64,000 nt of DNA from Hyphomicrobiales bacterium. GTDB lineage: Bacteria; Pseudomonadota; Alphaproteobacteria; Rhizobiales; Rhizobiaceae. The position numbers were made by a program, and so were the translations under genes. The stretch spans positions 62,001 to 126,000 of the forward strand of contig UCEU01000040.1 of assembly GCA_900471485.1 (NCBI GenBank). Reading direction: 5' to 3'. The notes beneath the pieces were generated by a model, which saw only the letters and a list, made by a program, of their open reading frames with translations, searched no databases and had not been told where the DNA came from. Numbering within the stretch: position 1 is the stretch's first letter; every line of letters starts with the position of its first letter. Shown in pieces: positions 51,758 to 60,091 of the stretch.

Positions 51758-52216
51758 ATGGCTCTTTATGAACATGTATTCCTTGCCCGACAGGATATTT
51801 CCGCTCAGCAGGTAGAAGCCCTCGTAGAACAGTACAAGGGTGTTATCGAAGCTAACGGCGGTAAGGTCGGGCGCGTAGAAAACTGGGGCCTCAAGTCCCT
51901 GACCTACCGCATCAAGAAGAACCGCAAGGCTCACTACGTTCTCGTCGACATCGACGCCCCGGCTGCTGCCGTGCAGGAAATGGAACGTCAGATGCGCATC
52001 AGCGAAGACGTCCTTCGCTACATGACCATCGCTGTTGAAGCTCACGAAGAAGGCCCGTCTGCCATGATGCAGAAGCGCGACCGCGACGACCGCGGCCCGC
52101 GTGATGGCGCCGACCGTGGCCCGCGTCGCGAATTCGGCGATCGTCCGCCGCGTCGTGATGGCGACTTCCAGCGTGGCCCGCGTCCCGATCGCGCTCCGCG
52201 CGAAGACCGTGCATAA
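51758..52216 (+). CDS. rpsF: 30S ribosomal protein S6
   Basis: 152 residues from the ATG at 51758 (MALYEHVFLARQDISAQQ). Residues 1-110 are the S6 fold. The last 45 are an extension of Arg, Asp, Gly and Pro (RDDRGPRDGADRGPRREFG), found in alphaproteobacteria and absent from short S6 proteins. S6 binds S18 in the platform of the 30S subunit. The first gene of the operon, with 12 nt to rpsR. Confidence 0.97.
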   Translation: MALYEHVFLARQDISAQQVEALVEQYKGVIEANGGKVGRVENWGLKSLTYRIKKNRKAHYVLVDIDAPAAAVQEMERQMRISEDVLRYMTIAVEAHEEGPSAMMQKRDRDDRGPRDGADRGPRREFGDRPPRRDGDFQRGPRPDRAPREDRA

Positions 52217-52228
52217 GGAGAACTGAGA

Positions 52229-52477
52229 ATGTCTGAATCTTCCTCCGCACCGGTACGTCGTCCGTTCCACCGTCGTCGCAAGACTTGCCCGTTCTCCGGC
52301 GCAAACGCTCCGCGCATCGACTATAAGGACGTTCGTCTCCTGCAGCGCTACATTTCCGAGCGCGGCAAGATCGTTCCTTCCCGTATCACGGCTGTTTCGC
52401 AGAAGAAGCAGCGCGAACTCGCTCAGGCGATCAAGCGCGCTCGTTTCCTCGGCCTGCTGCCGTACGTCGTCGCTTGA
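52229..52477 (+). CDS. rpsR: 30S ribosomal protein S18
   Basis: 82 residues. RRRKTCPFSGANAPRIDYKD and PSRITAVSQKKQRELAQAIK are the conserved S18 blocks. S18 pairs with S6. AAGGAGAACTGAG precedes the ATG. A terminator hairpin follows, which must be partly read through for the distal genes. Confidence 0.98.
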   Translation: MSESSSAPVRRPFHRRRKTCPFSGANAPRIDYKDVRLLQRYISERGKIVPSRITAVSQKKQRELAQAIKRARFLGLLPYVVA

Positions 52478-52499
52478 TCAGCTGACGAGACCAAATCGA

Positions 52500-52525
52500 G
52501 GGAAGGCAGCAATGCCTTCCCTTCT
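52500..52525 (+). terminator. hairpin terminator/attenuator after rpsR
   Basis: GGGAAGGCA, GCAA tetraloop, TGCCTTCCC (52500-52521), then TTCTCCC. The U run is imperfect, so partial read-through to the DUF2232 gene and rplI is plausible. Confidence 0.65.
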
Positions 52526-52632
52526 CCCTTCCGCGATGGGCGCGGATCGGAACTCTTAAAACCCATGTTGAGGCCTCTCTGAAACTGATTCAGAAGAACC
52601 CTCTAACTGCTTGATGAAGCAGGACAGCGACC

Positions 52633-53616
52633 GTGAACAAACTGAACGCAAAAACGCTAGGCATCGGCGCGCTCGCCGGATTGACCGCCGCACTTCTGGT
52701 GCTCGGCGCAAGCATGCAGCCGTCGTTCAGCGCCGTTCTTTATGCTGCTTCCGCACTCCCTATTCTTCTCGTCGGCCTCGGCTGGGGCAACATGGCCGCG
52801 ATCTCGGCCGTCGTCACCGCCGCGGTTGTCGGCGCCATCGCCATCTCACCGTCCTTCGCGCTGATGATGACGCTCGTCACGCTCTTGCCCGCAGGCTGGC
52901 TCAGCCATCTCGCGAACCTCGCCCGCCCGGCCTCCGAGCTCGGCGGCCCCGACCACCTGATGGCCTGGTATCCGCTCTCCGACATCCTGCTGCATCTCTG
53001 CGCACTGGTGACGATTGCCGTGATCGTCGTCGGCGTGATGATCGGCTACGGCCCGGAACTCATCGACCGCCTGGTCGACGTGCTGTTCAATTCGGTCTCT
53101 CAGCAGCAGTCCGATTTCGCACCTGACGCAGCGACGACGGCGCAGACTAAAGCGCTCGTTCTGCTGCTCCTGCCGGCCATCCAGGGCGGCATGTGGGTCG
53201 TCATGCTGTTTGCCGCCTATTACGTTGCGACACGCATTGTCAGCTCATCCGGCCGTGGCCTTCGTCCGCGCGAGGACATTCCCTCGGCGCTTCGGATGAA
53301 CCGCAACTCGATCTTCGTCTTTCTCGTCGGTCTCGCCGCCACCTTCTTCGGCGGCATTCCGGCCATGATCGGCGCGACCCTCGTCGGCACCTTCGGCGCC
53401 GGCTTCCTGCTCTCCGGTTTTGCCGCGCTGCATTTCCGCACGCGCGGCAAGGATTGGCGCCTGCCGGCGCTCATCCTCTGCTACCTGGCATCGCTCATGT
53501 TGATGGTGCCAGCCCTTTTCATCCTCGTGGTGGGGCTCAGCGATACCCGCAAGGCCATCGCACTCACCCCCAACAAGGATGCTGATGCCCCCAAACAGAC
53601 AGATTCGAACATCTAA
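52633..53616 (+). CDS. DUF2232 multi-pass membrane protein
   Basis: 327 residues from a GTG at 52633, preceded by AGGA. About eight hydrophobic helices (ALAGLTAALLVLGASMQPSF, then LPILLVGLGW and so on), with a soluble loop near residues 140-165. This family regularly lies between rpsR and rplI in alphaproteobacteria, but its function is unknown. A distant relation to YybS-type proteins of Gram-positive ribosomal operons is likely. Confidence 0.82.
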   Translation: MNKLNAKTLGIGALAGLTAALLVLGASMQPSFSAVLYAASALPILLVGLGWGNMAAISAVVTAAVVGAIAISPSFALMMTLVTLLPAGWLSHLANLARPASELGGPDHLMAWYPLSDILLHLCALVTIAVIVVGVMIGYGPELIDRLVDVLFNSVSQQQSDFAPDAATTAQTKALVLLLLPAIQGGMWVVMLFAAYYVATRIVSSSGRGLRPREDIPSALRMNRNSIFVFLVGLAATFFGGIPAMIGATLVGTFGAGFLLSGFAALHFRTRGKDWRLPALILCYLASLMLMVPALFILVVGLSDTRKAIALTPNKDADAPKQTDSNI

Positions 53617-53636
53617 GACACGAAAGGAACTCTAAC

Positions 53637-54212
53637 ATGGACGTCATTCTTCTCGAACGTATCTCCAAGCTCGGCCAGATGGGCGAAACCGTAAAGGTTC
53701 GCGACGGCTTTGCTCGTAACTACCTCCTGCCGCTCGGCAAGGCTCTTCGTTCCAACGAAGCCAACAAGAAGCGTTTCGAGTCCGAGCGTGCAACGCTCGA
53801 AGCTCGTAACCTCGAGCGCAAGTCCGAAGCACAGACCGTTGCCGACTCGCTCGAAGGCAAGTCCTTCATCGTCGTTCGCTCGGCTGGCGAAACCGGCCAG
53901 CTGTACGGCTCCGTCGCTGCTCGTGACGTTGTCGAAATCCTCGCTGCCGAAGGCTTCAACATCGGCCGCAACCAGGTTCACCTGAACACCCCGATCAAGG
54001 CAATCGGCCTGCACCAGGTCGAGCTGCAGCTGCATGCCGAAGTCGAAATCAAGGTTGAACTGAACGTTGCCCGTTCCGCTGAAGAAGCCGAGCGCCAGAA
54101 GGCCGGCGAAACCCTGACGTCTGTCGACGCCATCTACGGCGTTGATGAAGACGCTCTGCGTCCGGAAGACTTCTTCGATCCGGAAGCCGACGGCAACGCC
54201 GAAGACGAATAA
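53637..54212 (+). CDS. rplI: 50S ribosomal protein L9
   Basis: 191 residues, longer than the 149 of E. coli. The N-terminal domain MDVILLERISKLGQMGETV and VRDGFARNYLLPLGKALR bind 23S rRNA near the L1 stalk, and a long helix joins the C-domain. The extra acidic C-terminus (PEDFFDPEADGNAEDE) is a rhizobial extension. GAAAGGAACTCTAAC precedes the ATG. It is last in the operon. Confidence 0.97.
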   Translation: MDVILLERISKLGQMGETVKVRDGFARNYLLPLGKALRSNEANKKRFESERATLEARNLERKSEAQTVADSLEGKSFIVVRSAGETGQLYGSVAARDVVEILAAEGFNIGRNQVHLNTPIKAIGLHQVELQLHAEVEIKVELNVARSAEEAERQKAGETLTSVDAIYGVDEDALRPEDFFDPEADGNAEDE

Positions 54213-54240
54213 GGTTCAGGAGAGCAATCTCCCGAATGCG

Positions 54241-54268
54241 AAAGCCGGGCCTTGCGCCCGGCTTTTTG
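54241..54268. terminator. terminator between rplI and the efflux operon
   Basis: AAAGCCGGGC-cttgc-GCCCGGCTTT followed by TTGC. It serves rplI on the plus strand and probably emrA on the minus strand, which ends 5 nt away. Confidence 0.88.
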
Positions 54269-54272
54269 CTGT

Positions 54273-55334
54273 CTAGTTGGCTGCGAGCTTTGCCGGCTCG
54301 GCGCTCTTGTCGACGTGGACGACAACAGACAATCCGGGCGCCAAGTCCTTCGCCAGCGGCTGATCCGGATCGATGCTGATACGGACGCCGACGCGCTGGG
54401 CGATCTTGACGAAATTGCCGGTCGCGTTGTCGGCCTTGATGATCGAGAATTCGGAGCCCGCCGCCGGCGAGAAGCGCTCGATCCGGCCGTTGAGACGCTG
54501 CCTTCCCAGCGCGTCCACGACAATCGATACGGGCTGGCCGACCTGCATACCCTCGAGCTGCGTCTCCTTGAAGTTGGCGACGACCCAGACGTCCTGCGGG
54601 ACGACCGCCATCAACTGCGTGCCCGCCGTCACATATTGCCCGAGCCGGACACCCACCTCCCCCAGATGCCCGTCGCGCGGCGCGACGATCGCTGTGTTCT
54701 GGAGGTCGATCTCCGCCAGATGCACAGTCGCCTCGGCGCTTGCCACATTGGCCTCAAGCAGAGAGCGATTGACGATGATGGTCGCAAGGCTCTGCTTGGA
54801 GACCTCCAGAGCGGCCTGGGCCTGGTTGAGCGCGGCCTTCGCCTGCTCCAGTGTCGCCTGCGCCTGTTCGGATTCGCTCGCCGAGGCGATACCTCGGTCG
54901 TTCAGATTGTTGACGCGATCCCACGCAAGCTGGGCGCGCTTCAGCGCGGCGTTGGCGCTGTCGATCTGCGCCTGGCTGGAGGCGATCGTGGCCTTGGCGG
55001 AAAGCTCCGACTGGCGGGAGTTTTCCAACGACGCCTTCTGGCCGTCGAGAGCGGCACGGGCCTGGGCGAGTTTCTGCGCGTAGATGCGGTCGTCGATCTT
55101 CACCAGCACCTGCCCCTGCTTCACCAGGTCGTAGTCCTTGACGGGGACATCGACGACATAGCCGCTGACCTGCGGGCTCATGATCGTGACGTAGCCCCTG
55201 ACATAGGCATTGTCGGTCGTCTCGATTGAGGTGACGAAGGGCGGCAGGCGCCAGGCATAGAGCACCAGCAGAACGCCAGCGATGCCGGCCAGAAGGGCGA
55301 TGATGCTTGTCGGGGACCGGAAGAATTTCATCAT
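54273..55334 (-). CDS. emrA: HlyD/EmrA-type membrane fusion protein
   Basis: 353 residues. One N-terminal helix (SIIALLAGIAGVLLVLYAW), then TTDNAYVRGYVTIMSPQVSG, the EmrA-like biotinyl-lipoyl region. A long coiled coil with Ala/Gln-rich repeats (ALNQAQAALEVSKQSLATI) and a beta barrel (VWVVANFKETQLEGMQVGQ) follow. It bridges the pump to an outer-membrane channel. The last gene of marR-emrB-emrA. Confidence 0.9.
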   Translation of the reverse strand: MMKFFRSPTSIIALLAGIAGVLLVLYAWRLPPFVTSIETTDNAYVRGYVTIMSPQVSGYVVDVPVKDYDLVKQGQVLVKIDDRIYAQKLAQARAALDGQKASLENSRQSELSAKATIASSQAQIDSANAALKRAQLAWDRVNNLNDRGIASASESEQAQATLEQAKAALNQAQAALEVSKQSLATIIVNRSLLEANVASAEATVHLAEIDLQNTAIVAPRDGHLGEVGVRLGQYVTAGTQLMAVVPQDVWVVANFKETQLEGMQVGQPVSIVVDALGRQRLNGRIERFSPAAGSEFSIIKADNATGNFVKIAQRVGVRISIDPDQPLAKDLAPGLSVVVHVDKSAEPAKLAAN

Positions 55335-55349
55335 TCGGGGGACTCATGA

Positions 55350-57023
55350 TCATGATTGAAGAGCAGCGGCCTGATCCGTCTCCCGTCCAAGCAGGTATCG
55401 ATATGCCTGATGCAAAATCATGGTAGCGAGCCCGAGGACGGAGGCGAGACAGATGACGAGGAACGTATCGTTGTAGGCAAGCGTGTAGGATTCACGCGAA
55501 ACCTGCTGGGCGAGCAGCGCTACTCCTTCCGCGTTGAGCAGCACCTTGTCGGTAATGACCTTGCCGTAGGACGCCGAGAGCTGAGACACCCGCTGGGCCA
55601 CCTGCGGATCCTGCAACAGGATGTGCTCGACCAGCACGTTGGAGTGAAACTTCTCGCGGATCGTTACGAAGGTGCCGAGCATGGCGGAGGCGAACAGCGA
55701 GCCGATGCTCTGCGTGAACAGAAAGATCGCCAGGAAATTGACGATGAACGGAAGGCCCCGAGCGATGGCAGCCTTGAACCCGGCCGCCATCACCGGCGGC
55801 AGGAACAGCGCCGCTCCGCCGGCGACCATCGCCTGGCTCAGATACATCTGCTCCGGCCGTGTCAGGCTGGTCGACTGGCTGTCCATATAGGCGCCGGCGG
55901 CGATCAGCACGAGCGACAGGAAATGCGCCGTGCCGACATAACGCGTCGTCATCAGCATCGCGCAGAACAGGCCGCCGACCACCGAGGCAATCAGGATGAT
56001 GACGTAGAGCGTGATCGTCTGATCATTGAGAAGACCGAGCTGCTGGTAGAAATTAGCGGCCGTCGACGACTGCTCGGAGGAGACGAAGCGAAACAGCAGC
56101 AGGACGCCCGCCATGCGCAGATTGGGGCCGGAGAAAAGCCAGCGGATGTCGAGCATCGGATTGGCGCGCGGCAGCTCGATAACGAGCACCAGCGCGAGGC
56201 ATCCAACCGCAACGGCGAGCAGAACGCCTATCCAGTCGGCCTCGAACCACCAATAGAGGCGCCCGAGCGTCAACACCACCGCGAGACAGCCGAAGCCGAC
56301 CGCAAGCAGCAAATAGCTCAGGATATCCAACCTCTGGATAACGACGGCGCGCGGCGGCGATGTCAGCGGCATGGTGTAGATGATGGCATAGGCGATCAAC
56401 GCCAGGCCCATCTCCAACGTGTAGAGCGCATGATAGCCGCCGAAATCGAGAAGCGAGGGCGAGATGATGCGCGCGACGGGCGCGGCGAACAGCGTGCACA
56501 TGAGCGCAAGGCTGATGCCTGTCGTCAGCTTCTTTTCCGGCGGAAAGGCCTCCAGCATGTAGAGGAAGCCCAACGTCGACAGCGGTGCGGCCGCCATGCC
56601 GCTGATGGCTCTCACGACGATCGCCGAGTGCAGATCGGTGACGAACAGGTTGAGGACAGCGGCGACAACGAAGCAGATAATGCTGAACTCGGCGAAGCGG
56701 CGAAGGCCGTATTGCGTGCGGATCTTGAACAGCGCGATCGACAGGCTGGCATAGGGCGCCATGTAGGCTGCCGACAACCAGGAGACTTCCGCCGTCGTGG
56801 CCGAGAACGATCCCTGGAGCTGATAGATATTGGCCGTCAGCAGGTTCATGCCGAGGCCCTGCGTCAGGAACAACAGGACCGACGCCGCCATATAGAATGG
56901 CACTTTCCAGGACGCCATCGGCACGGGCACAGGCGGTGACGGAGCGGGCGGCGCGCTCATTTCGGCCGCCTCGTCCACCGCTTTCGGCGCAGCGTTATCG
57001 TTGGCTGTCTGGACGAGGCTCAT
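55350..57023 (-). CDS. emrB: MFS multidrug transporter, DHA2 (EmrB) family
   Basis: 557 residues with about 14 membrane helices. LTANIYQLQGSFSATTAEVSW and AYMAPYASLSIALFKIRTQYG are DHA2-type motif regions. Drug export with proton antiport is the expected function; the drug spectrum cannot be read from the sequence. It lies between marR and emrA with 11- and 15-nt gaps. Confidence 0.88.
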   Translation of the reverse strand: MSLVQTANDNAAPKAVDEAAEMSAPPAPSPPVPVPMASWKVPFYMAASVLLFLTQGLGMNLLTANIYQLQGSFSATTAEVSWLSAAYMAPYASLSIALFKIRTQYGLRRFAEFSIICFVVAAVLNLFVTDLHSAIVVRAISGMAAAPLSTLGFLYMLEAFPPEKKLTTGISLALMCTLFAAPVARIISPSLLDFGGYHALYTLEMGLALIAYAIIYTMPLTSPPRAVVIQRLDILSYLLLAVGFGCLAVVLTLGRLYWWFEADWIGVLLAVAVGCLALVLVIELPRANPMLDIRWLFSGPNLRMAGVLLLFRFVSSEQSSTAANFYQQLGLLNDQTITLYVIILIASVVGGLFCAMLMTTRYVGTAHFLSLVLIAAGAYMDSQSTSLTRPEQMYLSQAMVAGGAALFLPPVMAAGFKAAIARGLPFIVNFLAIFLFTQSIGSLFASAMLGTFVTIREKFHSNVLVEHILLQDPQVAQRVSQLSASYGKVITDKVLLNAEGVALLAQQVSRESYTLAYNDTFLVICLASVLGLATMILHQAYRYLLGRETDQAAALQS

Positions 57024-57034
57024 GCACGCCTACC

Positions 57035-57478
57035 TCACACTCCCCGAATGCCCTGCAGGTTGGCCTGCATCGCCCGTATCGTGTTCAAGGTAGTCTTCAA
57101 ATCGCTTTCGGGAATACCGGCAATCACCTGCCCGCGCACACTGATCGCGATATCATCGATCTCGCCCGCGACGACTTTTCCCGCTTCGGTGATGTAGATT
57201 TCCTTGGCGCGGCGATCGGAGCCTGCGACGCGGCGCTCGACGAAGCCCTGCGCTTCCATGGCATCCAGAATACGGACCAGCGTCGGCGTTTCGAGCTCCA
57301 GCCTGTCGGCGAGCTCACGCTGATTGATGCCGTCTTTCTTGTTGAGGGTGAAGAAGACGCGCGCGCGCGGCAGCGTCATGTTGCGTTCCCGGACAATCTT
57401 GTCGAAGACCGCCCTGAGCTTCCGGTTAAAGGCGGCGAGATCCTCGATGAGTTCACGTCCAAGTACGCGATTGACCAT
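57035..57478 (-). CDS. MarR-family transcriptional regulator
   Basis: 147 residues from the ATG at 57478; a TTG three codons earlier is in frame. The winged helix spans GINQRELADRLELETPTLVR and ERRVAGSDRRAKEIYITEAG (wing, with the DRR of MarR proteins). It likely represses itself and the pump and is released by pump substrates. A matching palindrome overlaps its predicted transcription start. Confidence 0.93.
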   Translation of the reverse strand: MVNRVLGRELIEDLAAFNRKLRAVFDKIVRERNMTLPRARVFFTLNKKDGINQRELADRLELETPTLVRILDAMEAQGFVERRVAGSDRRAKEIYITEAGKVVAGEIDDIAISVRGQVIAGIPESDLKTTLNTIRAMQANLQGIRGV

Positions 57479-57496
57479 ATAATTCAATCCATTTCG

Positions 57497-57513
57497 TTAG
57501 TGTACTAATTATA
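57497..57513 (-). promoter_or_regulatory. MarR operator and -10 box of the efflux operon
   Basis: TTAGT-gt-ACTAA (57497-57508) is a palindrome of the kind bound by MarR proteins. On the minus strand TATAAT (complement of 57508-57513) is a perfect -10 box, so transcription should start inside the palindrome, about 20 nt before the marR ATG. The -35 element is not obvious. Confidence 0.65.
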
Positions 57514-57818
57514 TCCTTTCTACCTACATCTATTTTTTGTGCTTTTCAAGCACTAAGAAGAACAGCTCGCATATGAGTATCCGCGCAAAAAGCTAAAATT
57601 GCACGAACAATGCGATTCGCCACCGCCAAAACATCGCGTGTCCCAAGGGAGACACGCCAGCGATTTTTGCCAGATAAGCGCTCGCACTGTGGAGAAGTCG
57701 AACAACGGGCATGCCGGGGAGCGTTTTGACAGGCAGCGGTCGGCATCGCCCGCTCGGGACTTGATTTTCGGGCCGTCGGGCTGCAAACCCGAAGCTGAAC
57801 AAGACAGAACGGATCAAG
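57514..57818. other. marR/dnaB intergenic region
   Basis: 305 nt. It contains GTGCTT-ttc-AAGCAC (57539-57553), a small hairpin with no U run. TTGACA occurs at 57735 without a fitting -10 box. No ribosome site or codon bias supports the short frames present. The dnaB promoter must be here, but I cannot fix it. Confidence 0.4.
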
Positions 57819-59315
57819 ATGAACGACGTTGCGCGAAAGATTGCCTCTGTTGCTCCAGCGGAGCAGCATTATCGCGAGGCACCCAACAACATCGAAGCCG
57901 AGCAGGCACTTCTCGGCGCGATCCTGATGAACAACGATGCCTATTACCGGGTATCGGACTTTCTGAAGCCGCCGCATCTCTACGAACCCTTGCACCGGAA
58001 GATTTTCGAGGTTGCGGGCGATATCATCCGCATGGGCAAGATCGCCAACCCGGTGACGATCAAGACCTTCCTCAAGGCCGACGAAAAGGTCGGTGACATG
58101 ACGGTCTCGCAGTATCTGGCAAGCCTGGCCAGCAACGCGGTGACGATCATCAACGCCGAGGACTACGGCCGCGCGATCTACGATCTGGCGCTGCGGCGCG
58201 CGCTGATCACCATCGGCGAGGATGTCGTCAACATCGCCTATGACGCGCCGCTCGACATGCCGCCGCAGTCGCAGATCGAAGACACCGAACGTCGCCTGTT
58301 CGAACTTGCCGAAAACGGCCGCTACGACGGCGGCTTCCAGGCGTTCAACGATGCGGTGGCGCTGGCGATCGACATGGCGGCCGTTGCCAAGGAACGCGAC
58401 GGCGGCCTCTCCGGCATTTCGACCGGCATCCATTCGCTAGATGCGAAGATGGGCGGCCTGCAGCGCTCCGACTTGATCGTGCTTGCAGGACGTCCCGGCA
58501 TGGGTAAGACCTCGCTTGCCACCAACATCGCCTACAACATCGCCGCTGCCTACGAAGGCGAAGTGCAGTCGGACGGATCGTTCAAGGCCAAACAGGGCGG
58601 CGTCGTCGGCTTCTACTCGCTCGAAATGTCGTCCGAACAGCTGGCCACGCGTATCATTTCCGAGCAGACGGAAGTCTCCTCCTCGAAGATCCGCCGCGGT
58701 GACATCAACGACGCCGACTTCGAAAAGCTCGTCGCCTGCTCGATGATGATGCAGAAGGTGCCGCTTTATATCGACCAGACCGGTGGTATTTCGATCGCCC
58801 AGCTCTCGGCTCGCGCCCGCCGTCTGAAGCGCCAGCGCGGCCTCGATTGCCTCGTGGTGGACTACATCCAGCTGATGACCGGCTCCGGCAAATCCGGCGA
58901 GAACCGCGTCCAGGAAATCACCCAGATCACCACTGGCCTGAAGGCGCTGGGCAAGGAACTCAACGTTCCGATCATCGCGCTCTCGCAGCTGTCGCGTGGC
59001 GTGGAAAGCCGCGACGACAAGCGCCCGCAGCTTTCCGACCTTCGTGAATCGGGTTCGATCGAGCAGGACGCGGACGTCGTGCTCTTCGTGTTCCGCGAAG
59101 AGTATTACGTGAAGAACTCAGAGCCCCGCGATATCTCCGACCCGAAATACCCGGAATGGGAAGCGCACATGGACAAGGTGAAGGGCACGGCCGACGTGAT
59201 CATCGCCAAGCAGCGTCACGGACCGACCGGCACCGTGAAGCTCGCCTTCCAGTCGGAATTCACCCGCTTCGCCGACCTCGCCGAACCTTCGTTCATCCAG
59301 TACGAAGAGCACTAA
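57819..59315 (+). CDS. dnaB: replicative DNA helicase
   Basis: 498 residues. The N-terminal domain (EAEQALLGAILMNNDAYYRV) binds primase. In the C-terminal RecA-like domain LAGRPGMGKTSLATN is Walker A, LDCLVVDYIQLMTG Walker B and SRGVESRDDKRPQLSDLRES the DnaB-specific motif. The hexamer unwinds DNA at the fork. No intein is present. Its TAA is 8 nt before the -35 box of the tumE promoter. Confidence 0.98.
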   Translation: MNDVARKIASVAPAEQHYREAPNNIEAEQALLGAILMNNDAYYRVSDFLKPPHLYEPLHRKIFEVAGDIIRMGKIANPVTIKTFLKADEKVGDMTVSQYLASLASNAVTIINAEDYGRAIYDLALRRALITIGEDVVNIAYDAPLDMPPQSQIEDTERRLFELAENGRYDGGFQAFNDAVALAIDMAAVAKERDGGLSGISTGIHSLDAKMGGLQRSDLIVLAGRPGMGKTSLATNIAYNIAAAYEGEVQSDGSFKAKQGGVVGFYSLEMSSEQLATRIISEQTEVSSSKIRRGDINDADFEKLVACSMMMQKVPLYIDQTGGISIAQLSARARRLKRQRGLDCLVVDYIQLMTGSGKSGENRVQEITQITTGLKALGKELNVPIIALSQLSRGVESRDDKRPQLSDLRESGSIEQDADVVLFVFREEYYVKNSEPRDISDPKYPEWEAHMDKVKGTADVIIAKQRHGPTGTVKLAFQSEFTRFADLAEPSFIQYEEH

Positions 59316-59322
59316 GGCGGAT

Positions 59323-59358
59323 TTGACAGAGCGCCCTCGCGTTGGCATTATCGCCAAC
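59323..59358 (+). promoter_or_regulatory. leaderless promoter and operator of tumE-tumA
   Basis: TTGACA (59323-59328), exactly 17 nt, CATTAT (59346-59351). The expected start of RNA is at or next to the A of the tumE ATG (59359), and no ribosome site precedes that ATG. GTTGGC-attatc-GCCAAC (59341-59358) is a perfect dyad covering the -10 box and ending at the start codon, a likely site for autoregulation. Confidence 0.6.
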
Positions 59359-59649
59359 ATGAGGGCGCAACTGCTTTACCGTTCGAAATCACTGTTATCG
59401 GACGGGGCGATCGTGGAGCTGGTCATCTGGATAGTCCCCGAGCCCCTGTTCGGCAGTCGCCATAGCTACAAATACAGCTTGTTCTACGGCTATCCGGGGC
59501 AACGTATCGTCGGCTACGACAATGAGCGAGGCAAGGGCGACCACAAGCACATCCTGGATCGCGAGGAGGCCTACACGTTCTCAACGATCGAAAAGCTGGT
59601 CGATGATTTTCGCAGGGATGTAGAGCTCAGAAGGAGGCGCGGTCGATGA
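59359..59649 (+). CDS. tumE: TumE-family toxin (DUF6516)
   Basis: 96 residues from the ATG at 59359. It shows IVELVIWIVPEP, then SHSYKYSLFYGYPGQRIVGYDN and KGDHKHILDREEAY, the hallmark blocks of the toxin-antitoxin system TumE family; the HKH region may be catalytic. The exact activity of TumE is not settled to my knowledge. It overlaps tumA by ATGA, giving toxin-first order. It is inserted between dnaB and alr. Confidence 0.82.
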   Translation: MRAQLLYRSKSLLSDGAIVELVIWIVPEPLFGSRHSYKYSLFYGYPGQRIVGYDNERGKGDHKHILDREEAYTFSTIEKLVDDFRRDVELRRRRGR

Positions 59650-60038
59650 CCACCGCAACGATCCGAATTCAAAGAGACGATGACGCGACGATCGGCGAAG
59701 CGCTGGATGGCTTTTCCACAGCCTGGAGGACCGGTGAAGAACAGGCGCATTTATTCACCTTCTCATCCCCCGAACAGTTGTTCACCGTCCTGACACCCAA
59801 GCGCTGGACTCTCATAGAGAACCTGCAGAGGCTCGGCCCCTCGACCTATCGTGCCCTTGCCATGGCGCTTTCGCGAGACGTGAAGCGTGTGCATGAAGAT
59901 ACGGCGGTGCTTTTGGAATGGGGCTTGGTTGAGACCAATGACGAAGGTCGCATTCATGTGCCCTATGATGTCATTCACGCCGATTTCGATCTTAGAAATG
60001 CGCCCCGCGAGGATGCCGCTCCGGTGATGCATCGCTGA
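59646..60038 (+). CDS. tumA: TumA-family antitoxin, winged-helix DNA-binding protein
   Basis: 130 residues. About residues 48-115 (LTPKRWTLIENLQRLGPSTY to WGLVETNDEGRIHVPYDVI) form an ArsR-like winged helix of the HVO_A0114 type. The N-terminal part probably contacts the toxin. It should neutralise TumE and repress the operon through the dyad at 59341-59358 (inference). 53 nt separate it from alr, with no terminator I can see. Confidence 0.82.
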   Translation: MTTATIRIQRDDDATIGEALDGFSTAWRTGEEQAHLFTFSSPEQLFTVLTPKRWTLIENLQRLGPSTYRALAMALSRDVKRVHEDTAVLLEWGLVETNDEGRIHVPYDVIHADFDLRNAPREDAAPVMHR

Positions 60039-60091
60039 CCCCCTGCCCCGAAATGCCCGGAGTGTCTCCGGCCTCTTACCTGATGTGACCC

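Noticed and set aside
57735..57765. TTGACA upstream of dnaB as its -35 box
   Set aside because: No acceptable -10 hexamer lies 16-18 nt downstream.
57553..57817. Small minus-strand frames between marR and dnaB
   Set aside because: No ribosome site, no homology that I recognise and mutually overlapping frames; the region is better read as promoter DNA.
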